Source: an uncultured Isoptericola sp.
GTDB taxonomy: Bacteria > Actinomycetota > Actinomycetes > Actinomycetales > Cellulomonadaceae
Length of the DNA: 64,000 bases
Assembly: GCA_947497265.1 (NCBI GenBank)
Contig: CANMFP010000001.1
Coordinates: forward strand, 248,001-312,000
Reading direction: 5' to 3'
Shown: one piece after another, positions 17,501 through 25,057 of the stretch
How positions within the stretch are numbered: position 1 is the first letter of the stretch
How the letters are laid out: every line of letters begins with the position of its first letter
Notes under the pieces: model-generated
The model's input: the letters and a program-made list of their open reading frames with translations, nothing else
Databases searched by the model: none
Told to the model about the DNA's origin: nothing
Position numbers and translations under genes: made by a program

Positions 17501-17618
17501 GGTCACCGTCGAACCGGTACACGAAGCCGAGGTCGAACGACGGGTCGGCAGGGTGAGCTGCATGGTGCATGTACAGGTTGCGCTGCTGGAACGTTGCAAG
17601 GTACCTGCGATCGGTCAT
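14502..17618 (-). CDS. Nonribosomal peptide synthetase module C-A-PCP, predicted threonine-activating
   Basis: A 1038-residue synthetase. The condensation domain (about 1-430) has AHIIGDA at 134-140, the HHxxxDG motif with its second, catalytic His135 and Asp139 kept, plus VGFYVNTLPLPV near 280. The adenylation domain (about 445-945) has TSGSTGEPKG and NHNGK. Its ten specificity residues read D638 F639 W642 N681 V708 G710 M735 V743 H744 K935, a known threonine code. The PCP (about 955-1035) carries the Ser in DVGGTSMHV. An N-terminal C domain suggests N-acylation of threonine by a fatty acyl donor. ATG 17618 has GAAAGGA upstream and overlaps the MFS stop (ATGA). Confidence 0.93.
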   Translation of the reverse strand: MTDRRYLATFQQRNLYMHHAAHPADPSFDLGFVYRFDGDLDVDRLVRAMRAVLGASPGIATHFVSRDGAVEAVVGAVEPDVQVEPAPVGNDTDRLIAAQAAEELARGPIDPSDPHQLHVRFFRSRDSLWMRLIGAHIIGDAYSFFRVMGAVGDLYRSQNENWLELLSTVAEHPGTTVPTPVLPRALESYDALLAPVDAFTHASLAAPRIDGRINGRREVVRYEGTDAERIRGSRAVAEFGAATVFFAAYAATLQRLSGTETVVLGVPLGNRSGYRARSAVGFYVNTLPLPVTITAGQTWWELCTQVKAGIRLLQANQGVDLTGAQSTLLRGRAYPGLDNAVTFYKKGLVLDIDGARVTSVPIERAAISYPFVMTAADEPKGYLVEVSAAEHLLAASPGSLVVTALDAIVSTPDAPVVTGSVFVASPVVADEQESAQTDASDTVVSRIFAAARANPDRVALRGEHGDLTYAELVARMDGVGVALDRAGAGEAVVVAMPKSVDAVTVLLGVMASGRVHVPVDPSAPAARARLIVDRVAAAYGADPVVVTEDGTGLLHGATALSGARLVLDPDAPQRDRRPDPRRRPAGTDTAYVIFTSGSTGEPKGVVVPHSNVVDLLDSTDELNVGADDVWCVFHSLAFDFSVWEVFGALTVGATLVVPSATEVANPESFVALLRRERVTVLNQTPSAFRRLTSVLSHDARALPHVRLVVFGGEALYPADLRPWVSTQGWGARLVNMYGITETTVHVTARELTDDEVTFEHRSLIGAPLRHLDVLVVDPFGRPVPDGIAGELLVTGTGLAEGYLGRPDLTADRFRWVRGDEGARRAYVTGDKVLRASDGELVFVGRVDDQVQLRGYRIELGEVEAAFGADPDVSAVVVRLVEATGAEPFLAAWVAPAPGAHLTVPSLREAVAERIPGYMVPAAIRIVPVVPTNHNGKPDLAALPSPRATMHDDVPRPAGGLAARIAGVWGDVIGAGAVGIHDRFMDVGGTSMHVMAVHERLRGDLGLTGLSLVDLFEHATPAELAAHVAAGAVAERSGR

Positions 17619-19225
17619 GAGTACGTCCTTTCGTTGTCGATCGACGATGTGCTCTCGGGGACGGGCCGAGTCGCCGTCCCCCGCGCCAGGATGACGGCGG
17701 TCGCGACGGCGACGAGCACCGCGAAGGCTGCGGTCGCGAGGAATCCTTGGCCGTAGGCGACGACCTGCGCCTCGAACCGGAAGTCCGCCACAAGCTGCGC
17801 GACGATCGCCAGGCCGTCGGCCGAGCTCGGATCCGCACCCGCGGCGGCGAGCCCACGCCCGGTCGCCGCGGCGAGGTCCGCGCGCGACCCCTCGAACGAG
17901 TCCGCCGCGACTCGCGAGGCGAACGAGCTGAGGAACGCGACTCCGAGCGACGCGCCGACCTGCTGGCTGGTGTTCGCCACCGCGGAAGCGAGGCCGCTGC
18001 GGTCGGGACCGATGCCGTGGGTCGCCGACGACATGCCCGGCGCCATGACGATCCCGAGCCCCAGCCCCACCACGACCATCGGCCCGAGGAGGGTGCCCAC
18101 GAAGTCGTCGTCCGTCGTCAAGCCGGAGAGCCAGACGAACCCCGCCGCCTGCACGAGCGCACCCAGCGGATACGTGACGCGCAGCCCGAACCGCGGGACG
18201 AGCAGCCGGGTGCTGAGCGCGGCGGCGACGACGAGCCCTCCGACCATCGGGAGGAACGACAACCCGGTGCGCAGGGGGCTGTGCCCGAGCCCGTACTGCA
18301 GGTAGAAGGTGAGATATATGGAAGAGCCCATCTGGGCGAACCCGACGAGCAGGATGACGAGGTAGGACGAGCCGCGTGTCGCATCGCGAATGATCCACAG
18401 CGGCAGGAGCGGGTCGGTCGCGGTGCGTTCCCACGCGACGAAGAGGACCAGCAGGACTATGCCCGCTCCCAGGCACCCCAGAGTGGACGGGTGAGACCAG
18501 CCGAGCTCCTCGGCCCGGGACAGCCCCAGGACGAGGGCACAGATCCCGGCGGAGCCGAGGACGAGACCCGCCACGTCGGTGAACGCGCGATCGCGAACCG
18601 GCCCGGGTGCACCTCGCAAGGTGACCAGCGCGACGATCACGGTCCCCAGGACGAGCGGCACGTTCACCAGGAAGCACGCCCGCCAGGACGACAGCTCCGT
18701 CAGCACCCCGCCGAGCACAAGCCCGAGCGCGGCCCCCGCGCCCGCAACGGATCCGAAGACGGCGAACGCGCCGGCTCGCCCCCGCTGATCGGGGAACGCC
18801 GAGTTCATCAGCGACAGGTTGGTCGGGGCGAGCAGTGCGGCGGCGACTCCCTGCGCGACCCGCGCGGCGAGAAGCATCTCGAGTGAGGTCGCGCAGCCGG
18901 CGGCAAGGCTTGCGACACCGAACCCGGCGAGTCCGATCATGAACGACCGACGAATGCCGACGCGCTGCGAGAGGAGTCCTCCGACCAGCAGGAGCGACCC
19001 GAACGCCAGGGTGTATGCAGTGATGGTCCACTGCCGCCCCGTATCCGCGAAGCCGAGTCCCTCCTGTGCGTCCGGCAGCGCGACGGCGACGATGGTCGTG
19101 TCGAGGACAATGATCACCTGGGCCAGACACGCGCACAGGATCAGTGCGCGTCGGGTTCCCGACCCCCGGCCGGACACCCGTGCGCTCGTCACCCCGATGT
19201 CGACCGGTCTCGATCGTGCTGACAT
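17615..19225 (-). CDS. MFS multidrug exporter, DHA2 (EmrB/QacA) family
   Basis: A 536-residue transporter with about 14 hydrophobic segments. Motif A appears as GGLLSQRVGIRRSF in loop 2-3. The opening LDTTIVAVALPDAQ is the D1 signature of the 14-TM drug:H+ antiporters, and motif C is present as AGAGAALGLVLGG in helix 5. It is the first gene of the NRPS/PKS operon and overlaps the NRPS start by four bases, so it most likely exports the product and gives self-protection. AGCAGGA precedes ATG 19225, and TAGGTT at 19256-19261 (minus) is a plausible -10 for the whole operon. Confidence 0.9.
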   Translation of the reverse strand: MSARSRPVDIGVTSARVSGRGSGTRRALILCACLAQVIIVLDTTIVAVALPDAQEGLGFADTGRQWTITAYTLAFGSLLLVGGLLSQRVGIRRSFMIGLAGFGVASLAAGCATSLEMLLAARVAQGVAAALLAPTNLSLMNSAFPDQRGRAGAFAVFGSVAGAGAALGLVLGGVLTELSSWRACFLVNVPLVLGTVIVALVTLRGAPGPVRDRAFTDVAGLVLGSAGICALVLGLSRAEELGWSHPSTLGCLGAGIVLLVLFVAWERTATDPLLPLWIIRDATRGSSYLVILLVGFAQMGSSIYLTFYLQYGLGHSPLRTGLSFLPMVGGLVVAAALSTRLLVPRFGLRVTYPLGALVQAAGFVWLSGLTTDDDFVGTLLGPMVVVGLGLGIVMAPGMSSATHGIGPDRSGLASAVANTSQQVGASLGVAFLSSFASRVAADSFEGSRADLAAATGRGLAAAGADPSSADGLAIVAQLVADFRFEAQVVAYGQGFLATAAFAVLVAVATAVILARGTATRPVPESTSSIDNERTYS

Positions 19226-19255
19226 TCCTGCTCCCCTCTCCCGTGGTCTTTCACG

Positions 19256-19261
19256 AACCTA
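19256..19261 (-). promoter_or_regulatory. -10-like hexamer TAGGTT of the NRPS/PKS operon
   Basis: TAGGTT sits 31 bases upstream of the exporter ATG in the 184-bp divergent space shared with the LuxR gene. A TACGCT hexamer at 19380-19385 faces the other way. Confidence 0.4.
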
Positions 19262-19409
19262 GGAGCGTCGACGCGCCCGTGACGGACCGCGTGGGGAATC
19301 CTGCGGTCGACCTGCGGACCCGAAGCGGAGAACCGCATCGCGACCTCCCCGAACCTGCGACCGCGACGGCCTGCGTGCGTACGCTATGGTGCGTCCGGAG
19401 GGGGTTGCG

Positions 19410-22013
19410 ATGGACTGGGTGCGCGAGGAGTCCTTCACCAAGGTCGCAGCACTGGTCACGGCGGAACCGGAGCAGTGCGTCCTGGTCGTCGGCGACTCGG
19501 GGATGGGCAAGACACGGTTCGCCCGCATCCTGGCCGACGGCGTCGAACTCCCGGGTGCCCTGGTCACCGCGACCTCGGCCGAACGAACGTGGCCCTACGC
19601 TGGGGTCTTCGCTGTGCTCGCCGCGCTGAGCGAGCCGCGGGTCGCGCAGGCCGTGCAGGTCGCGGTCCGCGGTCGTGACGCGACACCCTTCGCCGTCGGA
19701 AAGCTGGTCCTCGCACAGCTCCACCAGTTCCCACAGCCCGCACAGTGCCTGATCGTCGACGACGCCCATCTGCTCGACCCCGAGAGCCGTAAGGTGCTCG
19801 GCTATCTGGCGCGCCGGCTGCGCGGGACGCGGCTACGGCTCGTCCTCGCCCTGAGATCCCTGGGCGACGACGGGGCGTTCGACGGCCTGGAGCATGTCGA
19901 GCTGGCACCTCTCGACTACGCGCGCACGGTGTCCCTGGTGCGGTCCGAGGCCGGCCCTGACACTCGCGCGGCCGTCGTCGAGCTGGTCGCGATGCACGCC
20001 GAGGGCCATCCCCGCCGCGCCGTCGAGATCCTGCGTCGGCTCGGCCACAGCCAGCTCACCGGATCTGACGCGCTGACCTTCCCGCTGCGCATGGGGCCGA
20101 ACACGGAGCGCGCCGTGCGACAGCAGCTCGGCGAGCTCGACGAGGACTCGGCGCGCGCGCTAGCGGCGTTGTCGACCCGTCGTGTGCATCCCGTCGCGGT
20201 GCTCCCCCAGGGCGGCCGAGACTACGCGGGTCTCGTCGCTCGCGGGCTGGCACGGGTCAAGGTGGACCAGATCTGGATCGCCGAACCGGTCGTCCGTTCG
20301 GTGGTCTACTGGTCCATGAGCGCCACCGAGCGGCGCGACCTGCACGCTGAGTTCGCGGCCTGCTGCGCGGCGGACGAGTCGAGCAGGACCTGGCACGCGA
20401 GCTTCGTCGACATCTCCGACGAGTGGGGACGCCAGCTGCAGGTGATGGCAATCGCGCTGACGCGCGAGGGCGACTTCGACACCGCGCTCGAGGTCGCGGA
20501 ACGCTCCGTGCTGCTCGGGGTGCCTGACGACGACGGCCACCAGTACCTCGCCCTCGCGAACGGGTTCTTCTACGAGTGCGCCTTCGGCCTCGCGGAGAGG
20601 TACGCGGACCTGGCCGACGCCTCGAACCTCGGGCCTGCGGCCCGGCTCCGTCTGGTGAGCCTGCGGGTGCGGTTCGAGTACCTGCGCACGCAGAACGTGC
20701 TCTCGGCGCTCGCCGCCGACGCGGTGCGACGGTTCGCGGGTGACGCGCCCGACGACGCCGTACTGCTGCTCGCGCTACTTGCAATCTACTGTGCCGAACG
20801 CTGGGAGCTCGACGCGGCCGTGCGTCACCTCGACGCGCTGCCTCCGTGGCTCGCGCGGGCGTCGGAGGAGAGCATCGCCATCGGGACTGTCGCACGCGCA
20901 CTCACGACGGCGATGACGAGCGGACGCACGGATCTGCCCGCGCCCGAGCTGCGAGGGACTATCGGCGACCACACCGTCGCGACGACGACGCTGCTGTCTC
21001 ACGGCCGGGCACTGACCTACGCCGAGCGGTACGGGCAGGCGCGACATCTGTTCGACATGCTCCTGTCGAACCAGGTCTCGCTCGACCCGCTGTGGCTCGT
21101 CACAACCCGTCTCTACTCGGTCGAGAACGACCGGCTCGCGGCGAACTTCCACGCCGCTCTCGCCACCATGTCCGCCGTCGTCCACGACGATCGGACGAAA
21201 GACCTGCACCGGCCCTTCCGAGCGTTGCACGAGCTGTGGTACTGGACGGAGCTCGGCGATCCGGATCAAGCCGCCGACGTGCTCGAGCGCGTGCACGCGC
21301 ACGGACGGCACAACGTCGCCATCTCGGCCCGCGCCGACGCGTACCTCGGCTCGCGCGCCCTGCACGCCGGGGACCTCGACCAGGCCGTGCGACTGCTGAT
21401 GCGCAGCAAGGTCGAGTGCGCGCACATGCTCAACCCCGCTCTGCACCGCATCGACGGTGACCTCATCGAGGCCCTGGTCCGGTCCGGCGACCTACGGGGG
21501 GCCCGGGCCGTTGCCGACAATCTCGCCGAGCGGGCGGCACGAGTCCCGTCTCGGTGGGCCGCTTCGGTGCTGAAGCGAGCACGAGCACTCACCACGACCG
21601 GTGACGAGTCCATCCGGCTCTTCGACGACGCGGTCGGTTCGTTCAATCCGGTGGACTCCGAGTACGAGCAGGCTCGCACGCTCGCTGCCTATGCGCGCGC
21701 CCTGGAGGGGGGCGGGTCGGAGGAACTTCAGCGCCAGACGGCCGCCTCCGCGGCCGCGCTCTTCAGTCGGATGGGGCTGCCGTGGTGGGCCGAGCAGGTC
21801 GGTGCACCGACCGGTGAACCGCCTGACCCTCAGCTCACAGCCGACGAGAGTCGCGTGGTGGAGCTGGTGGTCGGTGGGATGCGCAACCGGGACGTCGCGC
21901 AAGAACTCTTCGTCTCCGTGCGCTCCGTCGAGGCGCGATTGACGGCGATCTATCGCAAGGTGGGTGTGCGTTCACGCGCGGAGCTCGTCACGTGGACGCA
22001 CGGCAGTAACTGA
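19410..22013 (+). CDS. LuxR-family ATPase regulator (LAL type), cluster-situated
   Basis: An 867-residue regulator. Residues about 25-35 hold a Walker A loop (GDSGMGKT) and about 110-118 a Walker B (CLIVDDAH). The long middle part is alpha-helical and TPR-like. The last 65 residues form a GerE/LuxR helix-turn-helix (LTADESRVVELVVGGMRNRD...VSVRSVEARLTAIYRKVGV). Large ATPase-LuxR proteins of this kind usually activate secondary-metabolite operons. It diverges from the exporter-NRPS-PKS operon, which makes it the likely pathway-specific switch. The start was set at ATG 19410 because GGAGGGGG precedes it; an in-frame ATG at 19386 abuts the TACGCT promoter hexamer. Confidence 0.9.
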   Translation: MDWVREESFTKVAALVTAEPEQCVLVVGDSGMGKTRFARILADGVELPGALVTATSAERTWPYAGVFAVLAALSEPRVAQAVQVAVRGRDATPFAVGKLVLAQLHQFPQPAQCLIVDDAHLLDPESRKVLGYLARRLRGTRLRLVLALRSLGDDGAFDGLEHVELAPLDYARTVSLVRSEAGPDTRAAVVELVAMHAEGHPRRAVEILRRLGHSQLTGSDALTFPLRMGPNTERAVRQQLGELDEDSARALAALSTRRVHPVAVLPQGGRDYAGLVARGLARVKVDQIWIAEPVVRSVVYWSMSATERRDLHAEFAACCAADESSRTWHASFVDISDEWGRQLQVMAIALTREGDFDTALEVAERSVLLGVPDDDGHQYLALANGFFYECAFGLAERYADLADASNLGPAARLRLVSLRVRFEYLRTQNVLSALAADAVRRFAGDAPDDAVLLLALLAIYCAERWELDAAVRHLDALPPWLARASEESIAIGTVARALTTAMTSGRTDLPAPELRGTIGDHTVATTTLLSHGRALTYAERYGQARHLFDMLLSNQVSLDPLWLVTTRLYSVENDRLAANFHAALATMSAVVHDDRTKDLHRPFRALHELWYWTELGDPDQAADVLERVHAHGRHNVAISARADAYLGSRALHAGDLDQAVRLLMRSKVECAHMLNPALHRIDGDLIEALVRSGDLRGARAVADNLAERAARVPSRWAASVLKRARALTTTGDESIRLFDDAVGSFNPVDSEYEQARTLAAYARALEGGGSEELQRQTAASAAALFSRMGLPWWAEQVGAPTGEPPDPQLTADESRVVELVVGGMRNRDVAQELFVSVRSVEARLTAIYRKVGVRSRAELVTWTHGSN

Positions 22014-22073
22014 CGCGCGCCAGCCGGTAGATGGTCGCCGACAGCGAAAGTCGGGCATCGCATGCAACAAGCC

Positions 22074-22079
22074 TACGCT
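22074..22079 (+). promoter_or_regulatory. Leaderless -10 hexamer TACGCT
   Basis: TACGCT, six bases, then GTG 22086 of the alpha/beta hydrolase. Confidence 0.6.
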
Positions 22080-22085
22080 TGCCCG

Positions 22086-23402
22086 GTGAGCGAATACACC
22101 CTGCCCGGAGTCCACGTCACCGACCGCTCCGTGCGCGTCCCGCTCGACTGGTCCGCGCCCGACGACGACCGCACGCTGAGCGTGTTCGTCCGCGAGCTGG
22201 TCGACCCCACGAAGCGCGACGACGACCTGCCCCTGCTGGTGTTCCTCCAGGGTGGACCGGGCGGCAAGGGTCCGCGCCCCACGGGCGCCGAGGGTTGGGT
22301 CGGCGAGGCGCTCAAGCGGTTCCGGGTGGTGCTGCTGGACCAGCGCGGCACGGGACGCTCGACGGCGGTCCGCGCCGGTGCGCTCACCGCGCTCGGCGAC
22401 GGCGAGGCCCAGGCCGAGTACCTGGCGCACTTCCGGGCCGACTCGATCGTGCTCGACGCCGAGCACGTGCGCCGCACGCTCTACGACGGGCGGCGCTGGT
22501 CCACGCTCGGCCAGTCGTACGGCGGGTTCCTCACCCTGACCTACCTGTCCCTCGCTCCCGAGGGTGTGGCGGCGTCGTACGTGACCGGAGGCCTCGCCGG
22601 GCTGACGGCGAGCGCCGACGAGGTCTACCGGCGCACCCAGCCGCGCGTCGCCGCCAAGAACGCGCTCTACCGCGAGCGATATCCCGCCGACGTCGAGCGC
22701 GTCGCCCGGATCGCCGACCGGGTCGCGGCCGGGGACGTCCGCCTGCCCGGCGGCGACCTGCTGAGCGTCGAGCGGTTCCAGTCCCTCGGCATGGCGTTCG
22801 GCATGGGGCCCGGCTTCGAGCGCGTGCACTGGATCGTCGACGAGGCGTTCGACGACCTGTCCGCACCGGTCGGCGTCGACACCCTCACCGACACGTTCCT
22901 CGCCGAGGTCGAGGCCGCCACCGGGTTCGCGACCAACCCGCTGTACGCCGTCCTGCACGAGTCCATCTACGCGCAGCAGGGGACCGGCCCGACGGCGTGG
23001 TCGGCGCAGCGTGTGCGCGACGGCGACCCCGCGTTCGCCACGGAGGCCCGACCGCTGCTGTTCACCGGCGAGATGATCTACCCCTGGATGTTCGATCAGG
23101 TCGCGGCGCTGCGGCCGTTCCGGGCCGCCGCGGAGGCGCTCGCGGCCCGTGACGACTGGCCGGACCTGTACGACCTCGACGTGCTCGCCACCAACCAGGT
23201 GCCGCTGGAGGCGGCGGTCTACCACGACGACATGTTCGTCGACGCCGACCTGTCGCTGGACACCGTGGCCCGCGTGGGCAACGCGCGCGCCTGGGTGACC
23301 AACGAGTTCGAGCACGACGGGCTGCGCGCCGGCGACGTCTTCGCCCGGCTGGTCGAGCGACTCGACGCCCGCGGCGGCCCGCTCCCCGACGCCGCGGGGT
23401 AG
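22086..23402 (+). CDS. Alpha/beta hydrolase, proline iminopeptidase-like (S33)
   Basis: A 438-residue serine hydrolase of the prolyl aminopeptidase type, which removes N-terminal proline from small peptides. QGGPGG at about residue 55 is the oxyanion HGGPG motif. GQSYGG at about 141-146 carries the nucleophile Ser. A C-terminal FEHDG gives the His, and a helical cap domain separates them. Its N-terminus is closely matched by residues 6-53 of the chimeric protein at 8208, which shows where that piece came from. GTG 22086 was chosen by this match and by the TACGCT box six bases upstream; an in-frame ATG at 22062 has no ribosome site. Confidence 0.88.
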   Translation: MSEYTLPGVHVTDRSVRVPLDWSAPDDDRTLSVFVRELVDPTKRDDDLPLLVFLQGGPGGKGPRPTGAEGWVGEALKRFRVVLLDQRGTGRSTAVRAGALTALGDGEAQAEYLAHFRADSIVLDAEHVRRTLYDGRRWSTLGQSYGGFLTLTYLSLAPEGVAASYVTGGLAGLTASADEVYRRTQPRVAAKNALYRERYPADVERVARIADRVAAGDVRLPGGDLLSVERFQSLGMAFGMGPGFERVHWIVDEAFDDLSAPVGVDTLTDTFLAEVEAATGFATNPLYAVLHESIYAQQGTGPTAWSAQRVRDGDPAFATEARPLLFTGEMIYPWMFDQVAALRPFRAAAEALAARDDWPDLYDLDVLATNQVPLEAAVYHDDMFVDADLSLDTVARVGNARAWVTNEFEHDGLRAGDVFARLVERLDARGGPLPDAAG

Positions 23403-23407
23403 CGACC

Positions 23408-23441
23408 CGCGGCGCGGGGTCGTTCGACCCCGCCGCGCCGC
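23408..23441. terminator. Bidirectional GC-rich hairpin between convergent genes
   Basis: The core GCGGGGTCG-TT-CGACCCCGC is a perfect 9-bp inverted repeat, flanked by further GC-rich complementary bases. It fills the 40-bp gap between the hydrolase and the RamB-like gene. Confidence 0.65.
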
Positions 23442-23442
23442 A

Positions 23443-24927
23443 CTACCTCGCGGCGTCCGAGACGTCGGAGGCGTCGGGCGCGTGCCGCTCCAGGAAGCGG
23501 TAGACGTCCGTGTCGTCGACGCCGGGGAACACTCCCCTCGGCAGCGCGGCGAGCACCTGCTGGTGCATGCGCGCGCTCGGCCACGAGTGCGCCTGCCACC
23601 GCTCGGTGAGGTGCGACGGCGGCCGCTGGCAGCAGGCGGGGTCCGGGCAGGTCGAGGTCCGGCGCACCTGGGTGTCGCGACCCCGGAACCACTTGGCGTG
23701 CGCGTACGGCACCCCGACGGTGATCGAGAACTGCCGCCCGTCGGCGGCCGTGCCCGTCTGCACGGAGTCCCAGAAGGTACCGGCCGGTGTGTCCGTGTAC
23801 TGGTACGACTCCGACGCCCGGTCCCGGCGGGTGAAGGCCTCGCGCGCGGGCCACCGGCGGCACACGAGCTGGCCTTCGATGGCGCCCGTGACGTCCTGCG
23901 GCAGCGGCAGACCGTCGTTGGCGTACCCGCGGAACAGCGCGCCGTCGTCGCCGACCCGCAAGAAGTGCAACGGGATGCCGAGGTGCACCGTGGCGAGGTT
24001 CGTGAGCCGCATGGCGGCCGCCTCGTGGGTGACGCCGAAGGCGTCCCGGAAGTCCTCCACCGCGAGGTCCTTCTCGCGCTTGCGCTGCGACAGGAACTCG
24101 ACGGCGGCCGACTCCGGGATGAGGCACGCCGCCGCGAAGTACGTGATCTCGACACGCTGCCGCAGGAACTCGGCGTAGGAGCGGGGCCGCTCGTGACCGA
24201 GCACGCGGTGGGCGATGGCTTGCAGCGCCAGCGAGCGCAGGCCGTGCCCGCCGGGGATCGAGGCCGGCGGCAGGTAGATCCGGCCGTTCTTCCAGTCGGT
24301 GACCGAGCGGGCGGAGCGCGGCAGGTCGTCCACGTGCAGGATCGTCAGCCCGAGGTCCTCGGCGATCCTCGCCACGGTGCGGTGCGTCAGCGCACCGCCG
24401 GTGTACCCGGCGCGGCGCGCCATGTCCTCGCCGATCTCCTCGATGTGCGGCATGTGGTTGCCGCGCTCCTGCCGCTCGTGCCGCAGCACCGTGTTGGCTC
24501 GCCGCGCCTCCTCCGGCGTCGCGATCGCCTCCTCCTCGCGCCGGGAGAGCTCGGCGTGCAGGCCCACGAGCTGTTCAAGGACGGGCACGGGCAGCTTCTG
24601 GCTCGGCTTGATCCCCGGCAGCCCGAGCGTGGCGAACAGCGGGCCGCGCTGCGCGCGCTCGAGGGCGATCTCGAGGGCGGCGCGGCGCGACGGCGGCTCG
24701 TCGGCCAGGAGGTCGGCGAGCCCCACGTCGAGCGCCTCGGCGATGGCGCGCAGCAGGGAGAGCCGGGGCTCGCGGCGGCCGTTCTCGACGAGCGAGAGGA
24801 GGCTCGGTGCGGCGTCGACGGCCCTGCCGAGCGCGTCCAGCGTCAGTCCGCGGGAGGTGCGCGCGTGCCGGATGCGCCGCCCCAGGGTGATGAGGTCCGG
24901 GGTCTCCGACGCCGCCGTGGTGGTCAT
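23443..24927 (-). CDS. ramB: RamB/ScfR-like regulator (XRE HTH plus IrrE-like and short-chain acyl domains)
   Basis: A 494-residue regulator. An XRE helix-turn-helix lies at residues 15-70 ([22 protein letters not shown]...[12 protein letters not shown]). It is followed by an ImmA/IrrE-type region with the HEXXH-like [11 protein letters not shown] at about 235-245. A C-terminal short-chain fatty-acyl-responsive domain ends with a Cys cluster ([12 protein letters not shown]). RamB in corynebacteria and mycobacteria controls acetate and glyoxylate genes. Here the gene diverges from pckG, so control of gluconeogenesis is likely. The start is leaderless-type (TAGCGT, six bases, ATG), and three TTCAC/GTGAA half-sites overlap this promoter. 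Confidence 0.85.
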   Translation of the reverse strand: MTTTAASETPDLITLGRRIRHARTSRGLTLDALGRAVDAAPSLLSLVENGRREPRLSLLRAIAEALDVGLADLLADEPPSRRAALEIALERAQRGPLFATLGLPGIKPSQKLPVPVLEQLVGLHAELSRREEEAIATPEEARRANTVLRHERQERGNHMPHIEEIGEDMARRAGYTGGALTHRTVARIAEDLGLTILHVDDLPRSARSVTDWKNGRIYLPPASIPGGHGLRSLALQAIAHRVLGHERPRSYAEFLRQRVEITYFAAACLIPESAAVEFLSQRKREKDLAVEDFRDAFGVTHEAAAMRLTNLATVHLGIPLHFLRVGDDGALFRGYANDGLPLPQDVTGAIEGQLVCRRWPAREAFTRRDRASESYQYTDTPAGTFWDSVQTGTAADGRQFSITVGVPYAHAKWFRGRDTQVRRTSTCPDPACCQRPPSHLTERWQAHSWPSARMHQQVLAALPRGVFPGVDDTDVYRFLERHAPDASDVSDAAR

Positions 24928-24929
24928 GG

Positions 24930-24962
24930 CTTCACGCTACGTGAAGATCGGCGAATCTTCAC
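24930..24962. promoter_or_regulatory. Triple half-site operator between ramB-like gene and pckG
   Basis: Half-sites CTTCAC (24930-24935), GTGAAGAT (24941-24948) and ATCTTCAC (24955-24962) form two overlapping inverted repeats; the 8-bp pair with 6-bp spacer is perfect. The block covers the TAGCGT hexamer (24934-24939, minus) of the regulator, pointing to autoregulation. Confidence 0.55.
24934..24939 (-). promoter_or_regulatory. Leaderless -10 hexamer TAGCGT
   Basis: TAGCGT-GAAGCC-ATG precedes the RamB-like gene, inside the half-site array 24930-24962. Confidence 0.65.
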
Positions 24963-25057
24963 GGCCGTCCGGATGGAAACCCGCCGCCACCGAGGCGCAG
25001 AGTGGAAGCAGGAAGCCCGTCCGCCGCGACGGGAGAACCATCACGGACGGAGCCGCC

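Noticed and set aside
17619-19136. Possible in-frame extension of the NRPS to a 1544-residue protein
   Set aside because: The extra part is the antisense-free shifted frame of the MFS exporter and looks Arg/Ala-rich without domains; ATG 17618 has a ribosome site and the ATGA overlap.
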